64,000 nucleotides of DNA from Kineococcus sp. NBC_00420 (lineage in GTDB: Bacteria; Actinomycetota; Actinomycetes; Actinomycetales; Kineococcaceae): assembly GCF_036021035.1 (NCBI RefSeq), contig NZ_CP107930.1, forward strand, positions 3,968,001 to 4,032,000, given 5' to 3'. The position numbers and the translations under genes are program-made. Each line of letters begins with the position of its first letter. Position 1 is the stretch's first letter. The notes beneath the pieces are model-generated. The model did no database searches, was not told where the DNA came from, and saw only the letters and a program-made list of their open reading frames with translations. Shown one piece after another: positions 39,692 to 47,672 of this stretch.

Positions 39692-42562
39692 TCAGCCCGC
39701 GGCGTGGACCGGTGTCGCGCAGTCCGCCACCGGAGCCGCCAGCTCACGGGCCGCCCGACCCGCGATCGCGACGGCGGTGGTGCGCAGCACGGGGTCGAGT
39801 TCGTGCTGCGGATCGCGCCAGACGGCGACCAGCACGTGGCTGACGCCACCGTGGCCGGTGGTGACGGGGACGGTGAGGATCGCCGCGGCCCCGAGGTGGC
39901 GGGTGAGGTCACTCTCCTCCAGGCTGCTGGTCGCGGCGTCCGGCACCCACACCGGGCGCCCGGTGGCGATCGAGCGGGCGACGGCGCTGCGTCCGGTGAG
40001 GTCGAAACCGACCCGGGTCAGCAGGTGGGGGTCGACGTCGCCCCGGTGCTCGAGCAGTTGCCACGGCCCGGCGCCCGACGGCGCGGGGTGCACCACGAGG
40101 CTGTGGTCGGGCCGGAGCAGCTCGTGGACCGCGGTGGCGAACGTCGCGACCACCCGGTCCGGGCCGGGGACCCGGTGGTGTCCGTCGTCGAGCTCGGCCA
40201 CCGCTCGCAGCATGTTCCGCGCACCGTCGAGCCGGTCGGCGACGTCGATCCCGGCGAGGTGGTCGGCCACCACGTCGGCGAGCAGCTGCAGCTGGCTGCG
40301 CTGGAGGTCGCTCGAGGGCAGCAGCCCGCGGTCGTAGGCGCACAGGACGCCCAGGACCCGCCCCGCCGCGTCGATCACCGGGGCGCCGACGTAGTGCTGG
40401 ATCCCCGCCTGCGAGGCCGAACCCCCCGCGCCGCGCCCGTCGGTCGAGGGGTCGAGGTGCAGGACGTCGTGCTGCTGCACCGTCCAGGCGCAGGGGGTGC
40501 CGTCACGGGGAGCGAGGGCGGTCTCGTGGCCGTGAGGAGCCAGCAGGTGCACGTGCTCCTCGGTGACGGCGTTGAAGCTGGCGAACTGCGTCCCGCTGAC
40601 GGCGGCGGCCAGGGCCGTGATGCTGCTCAGCACGTCCGCAGAGCTGCGGGCGGAGCGCAGGACGGTGTGGGCCAACTGCACCCGCTCCTCCTCGTCGGCG
40701 CCGCGAGGGGCCGGCGCGGGTTCCGCCGCGGAAGGGGCTCCGGAACCCACGGGGGCGCTCGGGAAGACGTCGGCGGCCGGGACCGGCCGGGCGAAGTGGA
40801 ACCCCTGCAGGACGTCGGCGCCCAGGGCGTGGATGAGGTCGGCGGTGGAGGCGTCCTCCACCCCTTCGGCCACGACCTCCATCGACAACCGGTGGGCGAG
40901 GTCGACCAGGGCCCGCACGATGGCGGTGTCGGCGGGGACCTGCGCGGCGGCGGCCACGAAGCAGCGGTCGATCTTCAGTTCGTCGACCTCGAGCTGGCGC
41001 AGCATCGTCAGCGAGGTGTAGCCGGTGCCGAAGTCGTCCAGGGAGATGCGCGCCCCGGCGGCGCGCAGGTCGGCCAGGACGGCGCCGGCGCCCTCGGGGT
41101 CGCCCAGCAGGGCGCTCTCGGTGACCTCCAGGGTGAGGACGCCGTCGCCCAGGTGGTTCTCGGCGACGGCCCGGCGCACCGCGTTGAGCAGCGCGGGGTC
41201 GGCGAGCACGACCGGGGAGACGTTGACCGACACCCCCACGTCGTGACCCTCCGCGCGCCAGGCGGCGCACTGGGCGGCGGCGGTGCGCAGCACCCAGTAG
41301 GTGAGACCGACGATGGCCTGGCTGCGCTCGGCGAGGGGGATGAACGCGCCCGGGCCGAGCAGCCCGCGTTCGGGGTGCTGCCAGCGCACGAGGGCCTCCA
41401 CGCCGACGGTGCGGCCGGTGCCGGCGGCGACGAGGCGCTGGTAGTGCACCCGCAGCTGGCCCGCCTCGACGGCGGCGGGCAGCTCGGCGTGCAGGCGCAG
41501 CGCGTCGGCGTCGAAGGCCGCCTCGCCCTCGGCCACGGCGACGTGCTCCTGGTCGCCGGCGGCGCGCACCGCCGCGACGTCGGCCAGCGCGAGCAGCTCC
41601 TCGACCTCCCGGCCGTGCTGCGGAGCGCACGCCACACCGATCGAGACGTCGGGGCGCACCGTCAGACCCTGGCCGGGACCGTCGCCGCTCAGGACGACGT
41701 GCTCGCGCAGCACGTCGAGCAGCACCCGTCCCTCGGCGCGGCACGTGCTGGTGGCCTCGCCCGAGCCGTCGAGCTCGGCGGGACGCACGACGGCCAGGGA
41801 GTCCTGGTCGATGCGGGCGACGACGGCGCCCGGCAGGTCGGCGGCGCGGCGGGCGCACTCGGCGATGACCTCCTCGGCGGCGGCGGGACCCAGGGCCAGG
41901 CGCAGGTCGCGCAGGTCGTCGAAGTGGGCGACGCTCACCGTCGCCTGCCCGGCCAGACCCTCGCTCGCCTGCAACTGTTCGGCGCAGCTCTCGAACAGCC
42001 CTCTGCGGTTCAGCAGTTCCGACCCGCCGTCGCGACGGGCGCGGCGTGCGGCCAGGGACAGCAGCGAGCGGACGCCGAGGACCGGCAGCACGGTGGTGGC
42101 GGGCAGGACGGCCAGCCACCCCGCGACCTGGCCGGGGTGCCCGGAGGCGAGGAGGGCGGTGGGCAGCAGCAGGAACGGCAGCGCGGTGGCGGCGAGCATG
42201 CCGCGCACCGAGCGCAGGAACGGGATGTGCGCCGCGGTCGCGCAGTAGAGCGCGACGAACACACCGACCGCGGGCGAGCCGTCGGCGGCGTAGACGCAGA
42301 CCGAGGTGGTCACCGCCGCGCCGACGAGGGCGGCCCGGTGGCTGAGCAGCGGCCACGCGGGGACGAGCAGCAGTCCCGCACCACTGAGGAGACCCGAGAC
42401 GGCGATCGTGAGGATCGCCCCGTCGTGCACGCCGGTCCAGCCGGGCAGCAGCGCGACGGAGGCGGTGATGAGGCTGGCGACCAGGTACTCGACCGCCACG
42501 AGGCGGCGCCCGGGTCCTCCGTCGCCGAGGTCGACGATCGGCTCGCGCTGCTGACTAGTCAC
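39692..42562 (-). CDS. Membrane EAL phosphodiesterase with degenerate GGDEF and two GAF domains
   Basis: 956 residues. Membrane region (about 25-170, six helices), degenerate GGDEF domain (about 180-340; the active site reads RIDQDSLAV at 250-258, so no cyclase activity is expected), EAL domain (about 350-605) and two GAF domains (about 640-780 and 800-950). The EAL catalytic residues look complete: EALVRW (389), NVSP, EVTES, DDFGTGYTS (509-517), KIDRCFV, AEGVE (565-569). It should degrade cyclic di-GMP, with GAF domains sensing small ligands. GTG start at 42562 lies 74 bases behind the epimerase stop, so it may be the last gene of that operon. Confidence 0.94.
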   Translation of the reverse strand: MTSQQREPIVDLGDGGPGRRLVAVEYLVASLITASVALLPGWTGVHDGAILTIAVSGLLSGAGLLLVPAWPLLSHRAALVGAAVTTSVCVYAADGSPAVGVFVALYCATAAHIPFLRSVRGMLAATALPFLLLPTALLASGHPGQVAGWLAVLPATTVLPVLGVRSLLSLAARRARRDGGSELLNRRGLFESCAEQLQASEGLAGQATVSVAHFDDLRDLRLALGPAAAEEVIAECARRAADLPGAVVARIDQDSLAVVRPAELDGSGEATSTCRAEGRVLLDVLREHVVLSGDGPGQGLTVRPDVSIGVACAPQHGREVEELLALADVAAVRAAGDQEHVAVAEGEAAFDADALRLHAELPAAVEAGQLRVHYQRLVAAGTGRTVGVEALVRWQHPERGLLGPGAFIPLAERSQAIVGLTYWVLRTAAAQCAAWRAEGHDVGVSVNVSPVVLADPALLNAVRRAVAENHLGDGVLTLEVTESALLGDPEGAGAVLADLRAAGARISLDDFGTGYTSLTMLRQLEVDELKIDRCFVAAAAQVPADTAIVRALVDLAHRLSMEVVAEGVEDASTADLIHALGADVLQGFHFARPVPAADVFPSAPVGSGAPSAAEPAPAPRGADEEERVQLAHTVLRSARSSADVLSSITALAAAVSGTQFASFNAVTEEHVHLLAPHGHETALAPRDGTPCAWTVQQHDVLHLDPSTDGRGAGGSASQAGIQHYVGAPVIDAAGRVLGVLCAYDRGLLPSSDLQRSQLQLLADVVADHLAGIDVADRLDGARNMLRAVAELDDGHHRVPGPDRVVATFATAVHELLRPDHSLVVHPAPSGAGPWQLLEHRGDVDPHLLTRVGFDLTGRSAVARSIATGRPVWVPDAATSSLEESDLTRHLGAAAILTVPVTTGHGGVSHVLVAVWRDPQHELDPVLRTTAVAIAGRAARELAAPVADCATPVHAAG

Positions 42563-42636
42563 TATCTAGAAGTCGGGTGGTGGAGCGCCGTCCTCCATGC
42601 TCCGTCCGGGTGAACTGCGAACGGTGGACGGCCGGG

Positions 42637-43740
42637 TCAGGCCGTCTGGGGCGTGAGCGCCCCGCCCCGGGCCAGGGTGGCGATCCGCTGGGAGGCCAGG
42701 CCGTCGCCGTAGGGGCTGGGGGTCGCCGCCAGGCGGGCCAGCACCTGCGGGGAGGACATCCGCTCGGCGTGCTCGACGAGGTGCTCGGGCTCGCTCAGCA
42801 CGGAGAACCCCGCGGCCACCGACTCGGGACGTTCGGTGCTGGTCCGGACGACCACGAGCGGCTTCTTCAGGACCGTGACCTCCTCCTGCAGCCCGCCGGA
42901 GTCGGACACCAGCAGCGACGCGCTGCGGGTGAAGGCCAGGAAGGTCCGGTAGTCCACCGGGGGCAGCACCTGCACCGCGGCCGGGACCGCCGTGCCCCAG
43001 GTGGCCAGCGCCTTGCGGGTCCTGGGGTGCAGCGGCAGGGCCACGGGGGAGCCGAGACGACCCAGCCCGTCGAGCAGTGCGCCCAGCCGCGCCGGGTCGT
43101 CGGTGTTCTCCGGACGGTGCACCGTGGCCAGCACGAACCGTTCCGGGAGCCCGTGCGCGGCGAGCAGGCGGGCACCTTCCGCCTCGTCCGGGAGCAGGTT
43201 CGCGACCGCCTCCACGATGGGGTTGCCGGTCACGAAGACGGCCTCGGCGGGCACGGCGCCGTCGAGGAGGTTGCGTGCGTTCTCCGGGGTGGCGGCGCAG
43301 TGCACGTCGGCGAGCGCCGACACCAGCAGGCGGTTCGTCTCCTCCGGCATCGCCCGGTCGTGGCTGCGCAACCCCGCCTCGACGTGCACGACCGGGATCC
43401 CGAGGTAGTGCCCGGCCTGCGCACCGGCGTTGGTCGTGTTCGTGTCGCCCTGGACGACGACGGCTCGCGGACGGCTGCGGGTGAAGAGCTGCGAGAGCTG
43501 ATCCACCATCGTGGCGACCTGCTGGGCGCGGGTGCCGCCGCCGACGCCGGCGAGCGTCGGGGCCGTGACGGGCAGGCCGCAGGAGCGGAACACCGCGTCG
43601 GTGAGCTCGGCGTCGTAGTGCTGTCCGGTGAAGACCGGGTGCCCGTCCGCCCCGAGCGCGAGCAGGACGGGGGCCAGCTTGATGATCTCGGGACGGGTGC
43701 CGAAGACGACGGCGACCTTCCCGGTGAGGTTCTCAGCCAC
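42637..43740 (-). CDS. wecB: UDP-N-acetylglucosamine 2-epimerase (non-hydrolysing)
   Basis: 367 residues. Converts UDP-GlcNAc to UDP-ManNAc in the cytosol. Family motifs are complete: FGTRPEIIKLAPV, QHYDAELTD, VQGDTNTTNAGA, HVEAGLRSHD, MPEETNR, TVHRPENTDD and SDSGGLQEE. ManNAc is a precursor of ManNAc-containing wall and capsule polymers, so the gene supplies a donor for the GT2 in the same operon (inference). GTG start overlaps the end of the secreted-protein gene by 8 bases, so the two are translationally coupled. Confidence 0.95.
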   Translation of the reverse strand: MAENLTGKVAVVFGTRPEIIKLAPVLLALGADGHPVFTGQHYDAELTDAVFRSCGLPVTAPTLAGVGGGTRAQQVATMVDQLSQLFTRSRPRAVVVQGDTNTTNAGAQAGHYLGIPVVHVEAGLRSHDRAMPEETNRLLVSALADVHCAATPENARNLLDGAVPAEAVFVTGNPIVEAVANLLPDEAEGARLLAAHGLPERFVLATVHRPENTDDPARLGALLDGLGRLGSPVALPLHPRTRKALATWGTAVPAAVQVLPPVDYRTFLAFTRSASLLVSDSGGLQEEVTVLKKPLVVVRTSTERPESVAAGFSVLSEPEHLVEHAERMSSPQVLARLAATPSPYGDGLASQRIATLARGGALTPQTA

Positions 43741-44593
43741 GGCTCCCGCTCCTCGCGCTCAGGGCGTGCAGGACGGGACGGCGGAAGCGCCAGCCGAGCA
43801 CGGCGAGCGCCGCGGCGCTCAACGGTGCGGCGGGTCCGGGGAGGGCGTTGGTGGGGACGGTCTTCGCGTTGGCGCCGCAGGTGACGGTGCCGACGTTGAC
43901 GGCGGCGACGGTCCCGCTCAGGAGGTTGATGGTGAGGGCGGTGGCCTGGACGCTGCCGGGGCCGGCGGGGGTGCTCGTGGCCCGCAGTCCCAGCTGGGCG
44001 GCGCCCGGCACGACGACACCGGAGTTCTCGGCGGGGGAGCTGTTCAGGACGATCGTCGGGATCCCGGCGACGAACACCTTGGCGTTGGTCAGCTTGACGG
44101 TGTTCGTCGTGGTGCCGGCGGACGCGGCGGTGCAGGACGCGAGGATCGCGTCGGCCTTGATGACCGTCCCGGCGACCAGGGTGATCTGCACCCCGCTGGA
44201 GCCCCCGCCGGTGACGGCGCAGGTCCCGTCGGCACCCACGGTGATGACGCCACCCGCACCGACGAGTCCGGCGCAGGCGGCGGAGGAGCCGTCGGCGCGG
44301 GCCACGGCCGTCTGCACCAGGGTGCCGGCGGTGATGCCGCCCTGACCGCCCAGCAGGGACAGCGCCGGGGTCTGCGCGGTCGTCTGCGTCGCGCCGGACC
44401 CGGGGTTCGAGGCGGACACCGTGTTCGAGGTGACGGCCGAGACGCCGAGGACGCCGACGGTCACCGCGTTGGCGGTGGCCACCGAGGTGTCGGCCGCGGC
44501 GGACCCCGCGCTCACCAACCCCAGTGCGGCGGCTCCGGCGACGCCCGCGGTGAGCAGGCGTCCCCAGTGACGGGGTTTCGTGTTCTCGTCCAT
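43733..44593 (-). CDS. Secreted protein with exosortase-like C-terminal sorting tail
   Basis: 286 residues. Sec-type signal peptide (about 1-34: basic start, hydrophobic core, SAGSAAA). The middle is Gly/Ala/Ser/Thr/Val-rich beta structure that fits the choice-of-anchor P family (IKADAILASC, then PGSVQATALTIN and VGTVTCGANA). The C-terminus has the three parts of a sorting signal: NALPGPAAP (249-257), a short hydrophobic stretch (258-268) and RFRR (269-272), then an Arg/Ser tail. It is encoded between the GT2 and the epimerase, two genes downstream of the exosortase-like gene. It is a probable cargo of that enzyme. Good ribosome site (GAGGAG). Confidence 0.82.
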   Translation of the reverse strand: MDENTKPRHWGRLLTAGVAGAAALGLVSAGSAAADTSVATANAVTVGVLGVSAVTSNTVSASNPGSGATQTTAQTPALSLLGGQGGITAGTLVQTAVARADGSSAACAGLVGAGGVITVGADGTCAVTGGGSSGVQITLVAGTVIKADAILASCTAASAGTTTNTVKLTNAKVFVAGIPTIVLNSSPAENSGVVVPGAAQLGLRATSTPAGPGSVQATALTINLLSGTVAAVNVGTVTCGANAKTVPTNALPGPAAPLSAAALAVLGWRFRRPVLHALSARSGSRG

Positions 44594-44604
44594 GGTCCTG
44601 CTCC

Positions 44605-46005
44605 TCAGCTGCTCGGGAGGGGTGAGGGGATCGGGGTGTTCGCGACGGGCCGGTCGTGGGTCCGGGCGGTCTTGTGCCACTCGGTGTGGCCCTTGAGGAC
44701 GCGGAACAGCGCGCGCCAGGCGCAGATCTGCAGCAGGTAGCCGTAGCCGATGTTGGCCACGGCCATCCACAGCGCCCCGCGCCGGGTGACGAACGTCCCG
44801 CAGTGGCTGCGGTAGAAGAACCCCCACAGGGCGTGGGGCAGCACCCCGAAGAGCAGGCCCAGCGGGATGAGGCCCCAGGCCCCGGCCAGCAACCACCGGT
44901 CGGCGCCCTGGGGGTCGCTGAAGGCGTAGTAGAGGGTGACGATCGAGGTCAGCGGGAACACGACGCTGCCGAAGACCTGGGAGAACGGGACCCACATGTA
45001 GTGCGCGATCTCCAGGGCGCCGGAGATGGAGATGCGCTCGGAGTTCAGGACGCGCCACAGGTAGCGCAGGCACTGGATGTTGCCCTGCGACCAGCGGGTG
45101 CGCTGGCGCAGCAGGGGTCCCACCTCGCTCAGGCCGTCCTGGGCGACGAACGTGTCGTGGCAGTACTCGGTGCGGTGCCCGGCCAGCAGGACGTGCAGAC
45201 CGAGTTCGAAGTCCTCCAGCAGGGCTCCGTGCCACGGCGTGCCGTTGTCGCGGGCGACGTCGTCGAGGGCGGTGAGGCGGGTGAACTGCCCGTTGCCGCC
45301 CATCGCGACGCTGCCGGTGCGCCGGCGCAGGAACTGCATCGCCGCGATGGGGCCGGCGAACTCCAGGTCCTGCAGGCGCACGAGGACGTGGTCACCCCGG
45401 GTGCGGGCCCGGGAACCGACGAGGCGGTCCAGGTCGGTCCCGACGAGGGCGTCGACGTCCTCGGTGATGCGGACCTGGACCTGCACCGCCCCCACCGTCG
45501 GGTCCCCGAACAGCGTCGGGCCGGCGACGACGTCGGGGCAGAACTGCTCCAGGCGCCCGTCCGCGTCCACGACACCGACGACCACGCGGGAACGGTCGCC
45601 GTCTGCGGGAACTTCCGCGCAGATCCGCCGGTAGGCGTCGTTGAGGGCTTCGCCCTTGCCCTTGCGGGCCTCCGGGGGGCGGCGGCTGACGACGCGGACC
45701 TTCTCGTGCCGGGTCGCCAGCCAGGTGATCAGCTCGTGGGTGTGGTCGCGGGAGTCGTCGTCGATGCACCACACGGTCGCCTCGGGGAAGTTGTCCAGCA
45801 GGTGCTGGACGGTGCCCACGATGACCGTCTCCTCGTCCAGGCAGGGGATGAGGATGTGCCAGTCGAAGTCCGCGCGGTCACCGAGTTCCACCTCGCGGTT
45901 GCGCAGGAAGGGGCGCAGGACGGTGATGACGTAGCTGAGGAACAGCACGCACAGCACGAAGGCGGCGGTGTTCAGCAGGGCCAGGCCGAGGTGGACGCTA
46001 TCCAC
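44605..46005 (-). CDS. Processive-type membrane glycosyltransferase family 2
   Basis: 466 residues. One N-terminal helix (about 5-27), a GT-A domain (about 45-330) with CLDEETVIVGTV, CIDDDSRDHT, the VVDADGR metal site, the LLEDFELG acceptor-side acid and the QRTRWSQGN (QxxRW) motif, then three or four C-terminal helices (about 340-430). The QxxRW motif and layout are those of cellulose/hyaluronan/poly-GlcNAc synthase-like enzymes that polymerise and export a glycan. The GTG start overlaps the exosortase-like gene by 8 bases. Confidence 0.93.
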   Translation of the reverse strand: MDSVHLGLALLNTAAFVLCVLFLSYVITVLRPFLRNREVELGDRADFDWHILIPCLDEETVIVGTVQHLLDNFPEATVWCIDDDSRDHTHELITWLATRHEKVRVVSRRPPEARKGKGEALNDAYRRICAEVPADGDRSRVVVGVVDADGRLEQFCPDVVAGPTLFGDPTVGAVQVQVRITEDVDALVGTDLDRLVGSRARTRGDHVLVRLQDLEFAGPIAAMQFLRRRTGSVAMGGNGQFTRLTALDDVARDNGTPWHGALLEDFELGLHVLLAGHRTEYCHDTFVAQDGLSEVGPLLRQRTRWSQGNIQCLRYLWRVLNSERISISGALEIAHYMWVPFSQVFGSVVFPLTSIVTLYYAFSDPQGADRWLLAGAWGLIPLGLLFGVLPHALWGFFYRSHCGTFVTRRGALWMAVANIGYGYLLQICAWRALFRVLKGHTEWHKTARTHDRPVANTPIPSPLPSS

Positions 46006-46564
46006 GGCGCACCACCCGCGAGCCCCGGGTCAGCAGGACCAGGAAGGTCAGGCCGCCGGCGACGACGCCCACGGTGCTGACGATCGATCCGGCCAGGACG
46101 TGGGTGACCCCGTAGCCCTGCTCCACGCCCCAGAGGTGCATCCCGGTGGCGATGGTCAGCAGCCGCAGCTGGTTGACCGCGGCCACCACCAGGGCGGCGA
46201 CGCCCAGGGCGCCCAGGGTGACGACGGCCGGCATCCGCCGCACCGGCAGGAGCATGGCCGAGACGAGCACGAACGGCACGAGCAGCACCACGGCGCTGCA
46301 CCCGATGGTCACGGTGTGCCCGACGAGCAGCCCGTCGATCCGGTAGAGGGCGTTGTCGTCCACGCAGCGGGCGTCGGGACCCCACGTGCTGCGGACCAGC
46401 AACGCCGAGACGCACGCCTCGGTGTGCCGGACGGCGCGGTCGTGGGCCAGCAGCACCACGGTGGCCACCAGCAGCCCGAGGGTGAGGACGCAGCGCACCG
46501 GGCCGATCTCGTGCAGGACGCCGGCGAGCCGCACGGTGCGGGGCACGGGCGCGGCGGCGCTCAC
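45998..46564 (-). CDS. Exosortase/archaeosortase-like membrane transpeptidase
   Basis: 188 residues with about six membrane helices. The catalytic triad expected for exosortases is visible in the right order and spacing: Cys89 (VTIGCSAVVLL), Arg134 (AVNQLRLLTI) and His155 (GYGVTHVLAG). The intervals of 45 and 21 residues agree with EpsH/XrtA-type enzymes as I recall them. Exosortases cut a C-terminal sorting signal and join the protein to a glycan or lipid. Here a protein with such a tail is encoded two genes downstream. GTG start overlaps the stop of the GAF/GGDEF gene (GTGA). It is short for the family (often 270 or more) and lacks the C-terminal EpsI domain. Confidence 0.8.
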   Translation of the reverse strand: MSAAAPVPRTVRLAGVLHEIGPVRCVLTLGLLVATVVLLAHDRAVRHTEACVSALLVRSTWGPDARCVDDNALYRIDGLLVGHTVTIGCSAVVLLVPFVLVSAMLLPVRRMPAVVTLGALGVAALVVAAVNQLRLLTIATGMHLWGVEQGYGVTHVLAGSIVSTVGVVAGGLTFLVLLTRGSRVVRRG

Positions 46565-47553
46565 GCGGGGCCCCCGTCGCGGCGGGCGCGGTAGAGGCGC
46601 TGCTCGGCCAGGGTCCACACCGCGCTGAGGTCGCGGGCCTCCCCGGAGGCCGCCCAGGCGGTGGTGGCGTCGAACCCGGCGGCCCGCAGGTGCGCGGCCA
46701 CCACGCGCCCGACCGCGTCGACCTCCTCGGACTCCGCGTCGGGCAGGATCGCGCCGAACTGACGGGCGGTGAGCCGGGAGACGGTCGCGTCGGGCAGCGC
46801 CCGCACGACGGTCTCGGTGGCCTTCTGGAGGCGCCGGGAGGAGCGGACCCGGCCCAGGTCGACCACGAGGAGGGCGACCGGGACGGCGCGTTCCACGCTG
46901 CGCCGGTCCTCCTGCTGCAGCAGCGCGCCCCAGCCGACTCGGCTGGACAGCTCCGTCACCCGGTCGGCGGCGTCGACGCGCACCGAGCGCCGCTCCGTCT
47001 CGCGCTGGGTGTCGTCCGCGGCGACCTCGGCGGCCAGGGCCTGCGCGAGCAGCTCGGCGAAGGCCCCCATGAGGCTCTCCACCGCCGGCCCCACGGCCAC
47101 GTCGGGGCGGGAGCTCCACCCGGCCATCGTCCCGAGCAGGCGACCGTGGTCGTCGCGCAGCGCGGTGCCGGCGTAGGCGGTCATCCGCAGCGCGATCGCC
47201 GCGGGGGCCCGCACGTAGTTGGGCACGAGGGTGATGTCGGGGGCGACCGCCGGCCCGAGGCCGTTGACCATGCGCCGGCACACCGTGTCCGACCAGGGGA
47301 CGCGGTGTCCGACGTGCACGCCGGTCGCCTCGCCGGACACCGCCAGCGGCAGCACCGCCGGCCCGTCCAGGCGCCCGAGGTACCACGTGTCGAGGCCGGT
47401 GCTCCCCGCGAGGGCCTCCACCACCTGTCGTGCGCTGCGGCGCAGCGACGTCCCGGTCGCGGTGCCGGTCGCACGGGGGCGGGGTCGGGTGCGGAGCACC
47501 GACGTCCCCGGTGCCGGGACCGCGGCGCGGCTTGCCAGTTCGACCATGCTCAC
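46561..47553 (-). CDS. GAF protein with a degenerate GGDEF domain
   Basis: 330 residues. GAF-like sensor domain (about 40-180; CRRMVNGLGPAVAPD, GTMAGWSSRP) followed by a GGDEF fold (about 210-330) whose active site reads LTARQFGAILPD, so it cannot make cyclic di-GMP by the normal mechanism. It may bind a nucleotide and act as an effector or receptor. First gene of the minus-strand operon; its stop overlaps the exosortase-like start. GTG at 47553 or ATG at 47547 are both possible starts. The N-terminus is Arg/Thr-rich and unlike the rest. Confidence 0.85.
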   Translation of the reverse strand: MSMVELASRAAVPAPGTSVLRTRPRPRATGTATGTSLRRSARQVVEALAGSTGLDTWYLGRLDGPAVLPLAVSGEATGVHVGHRVPWSDTVCRRMVNGLGPAVAPDITLVPNYVRAPAAIALRMTAYAGTALRDDHGRLLGTMAGWSSRPDVAVGPAVESLMGAFAELLAQALAAEVAADDTQRETERRSVRVDAADRVTELSSRVGWGALLQQEDRRSVERAVPVALLVVDLGRVRSSRRLQKATETVVRALPDATVSRLTARQFGAILPDAESEEVDAVGRVVAAHLRAAGFDATTAWAASGEARDLSAVWTLAEQRLYRARRDGGPA

Positions 47554-47672
47554 GGAGGAGGCATCGGCCCACGGGGAGGGGATCCTGATGCTCCGAACGT
47601 GTAGTAGAAGTTCCCCGGGCAGGTGTTAGAAGAAGGAGTGCAGGGCCACCGTGGGAATGCCGATGGGATGGG
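47554..47672. promoter_or_regulatory. Divergent regulatory region of exosortase operon and sensor kinase
   Basis: 119 bases. Contains GTAGTAGAAGTTCC (about 47610-47623) and GTTAGAAGAAGGAG (about 47635-47648), purine-rich repeats resembling the TCTAGAAGT sites at 30054 and 42565. No sigma-70 hexamer pair stands out. A GGATGGGG stretch precedes the kinase GTG. Confidence 0.4.

Noticed and set aside
38978-42613. A 1211-codon open frame on the plus strand across the EAL gene
   Set aside because: It is antisense to a protein with complete EAL and GAF motifs, has low-complexity Gly/Arg/His-rich translation and no domain. Long shadow frames are expected at this GC content.
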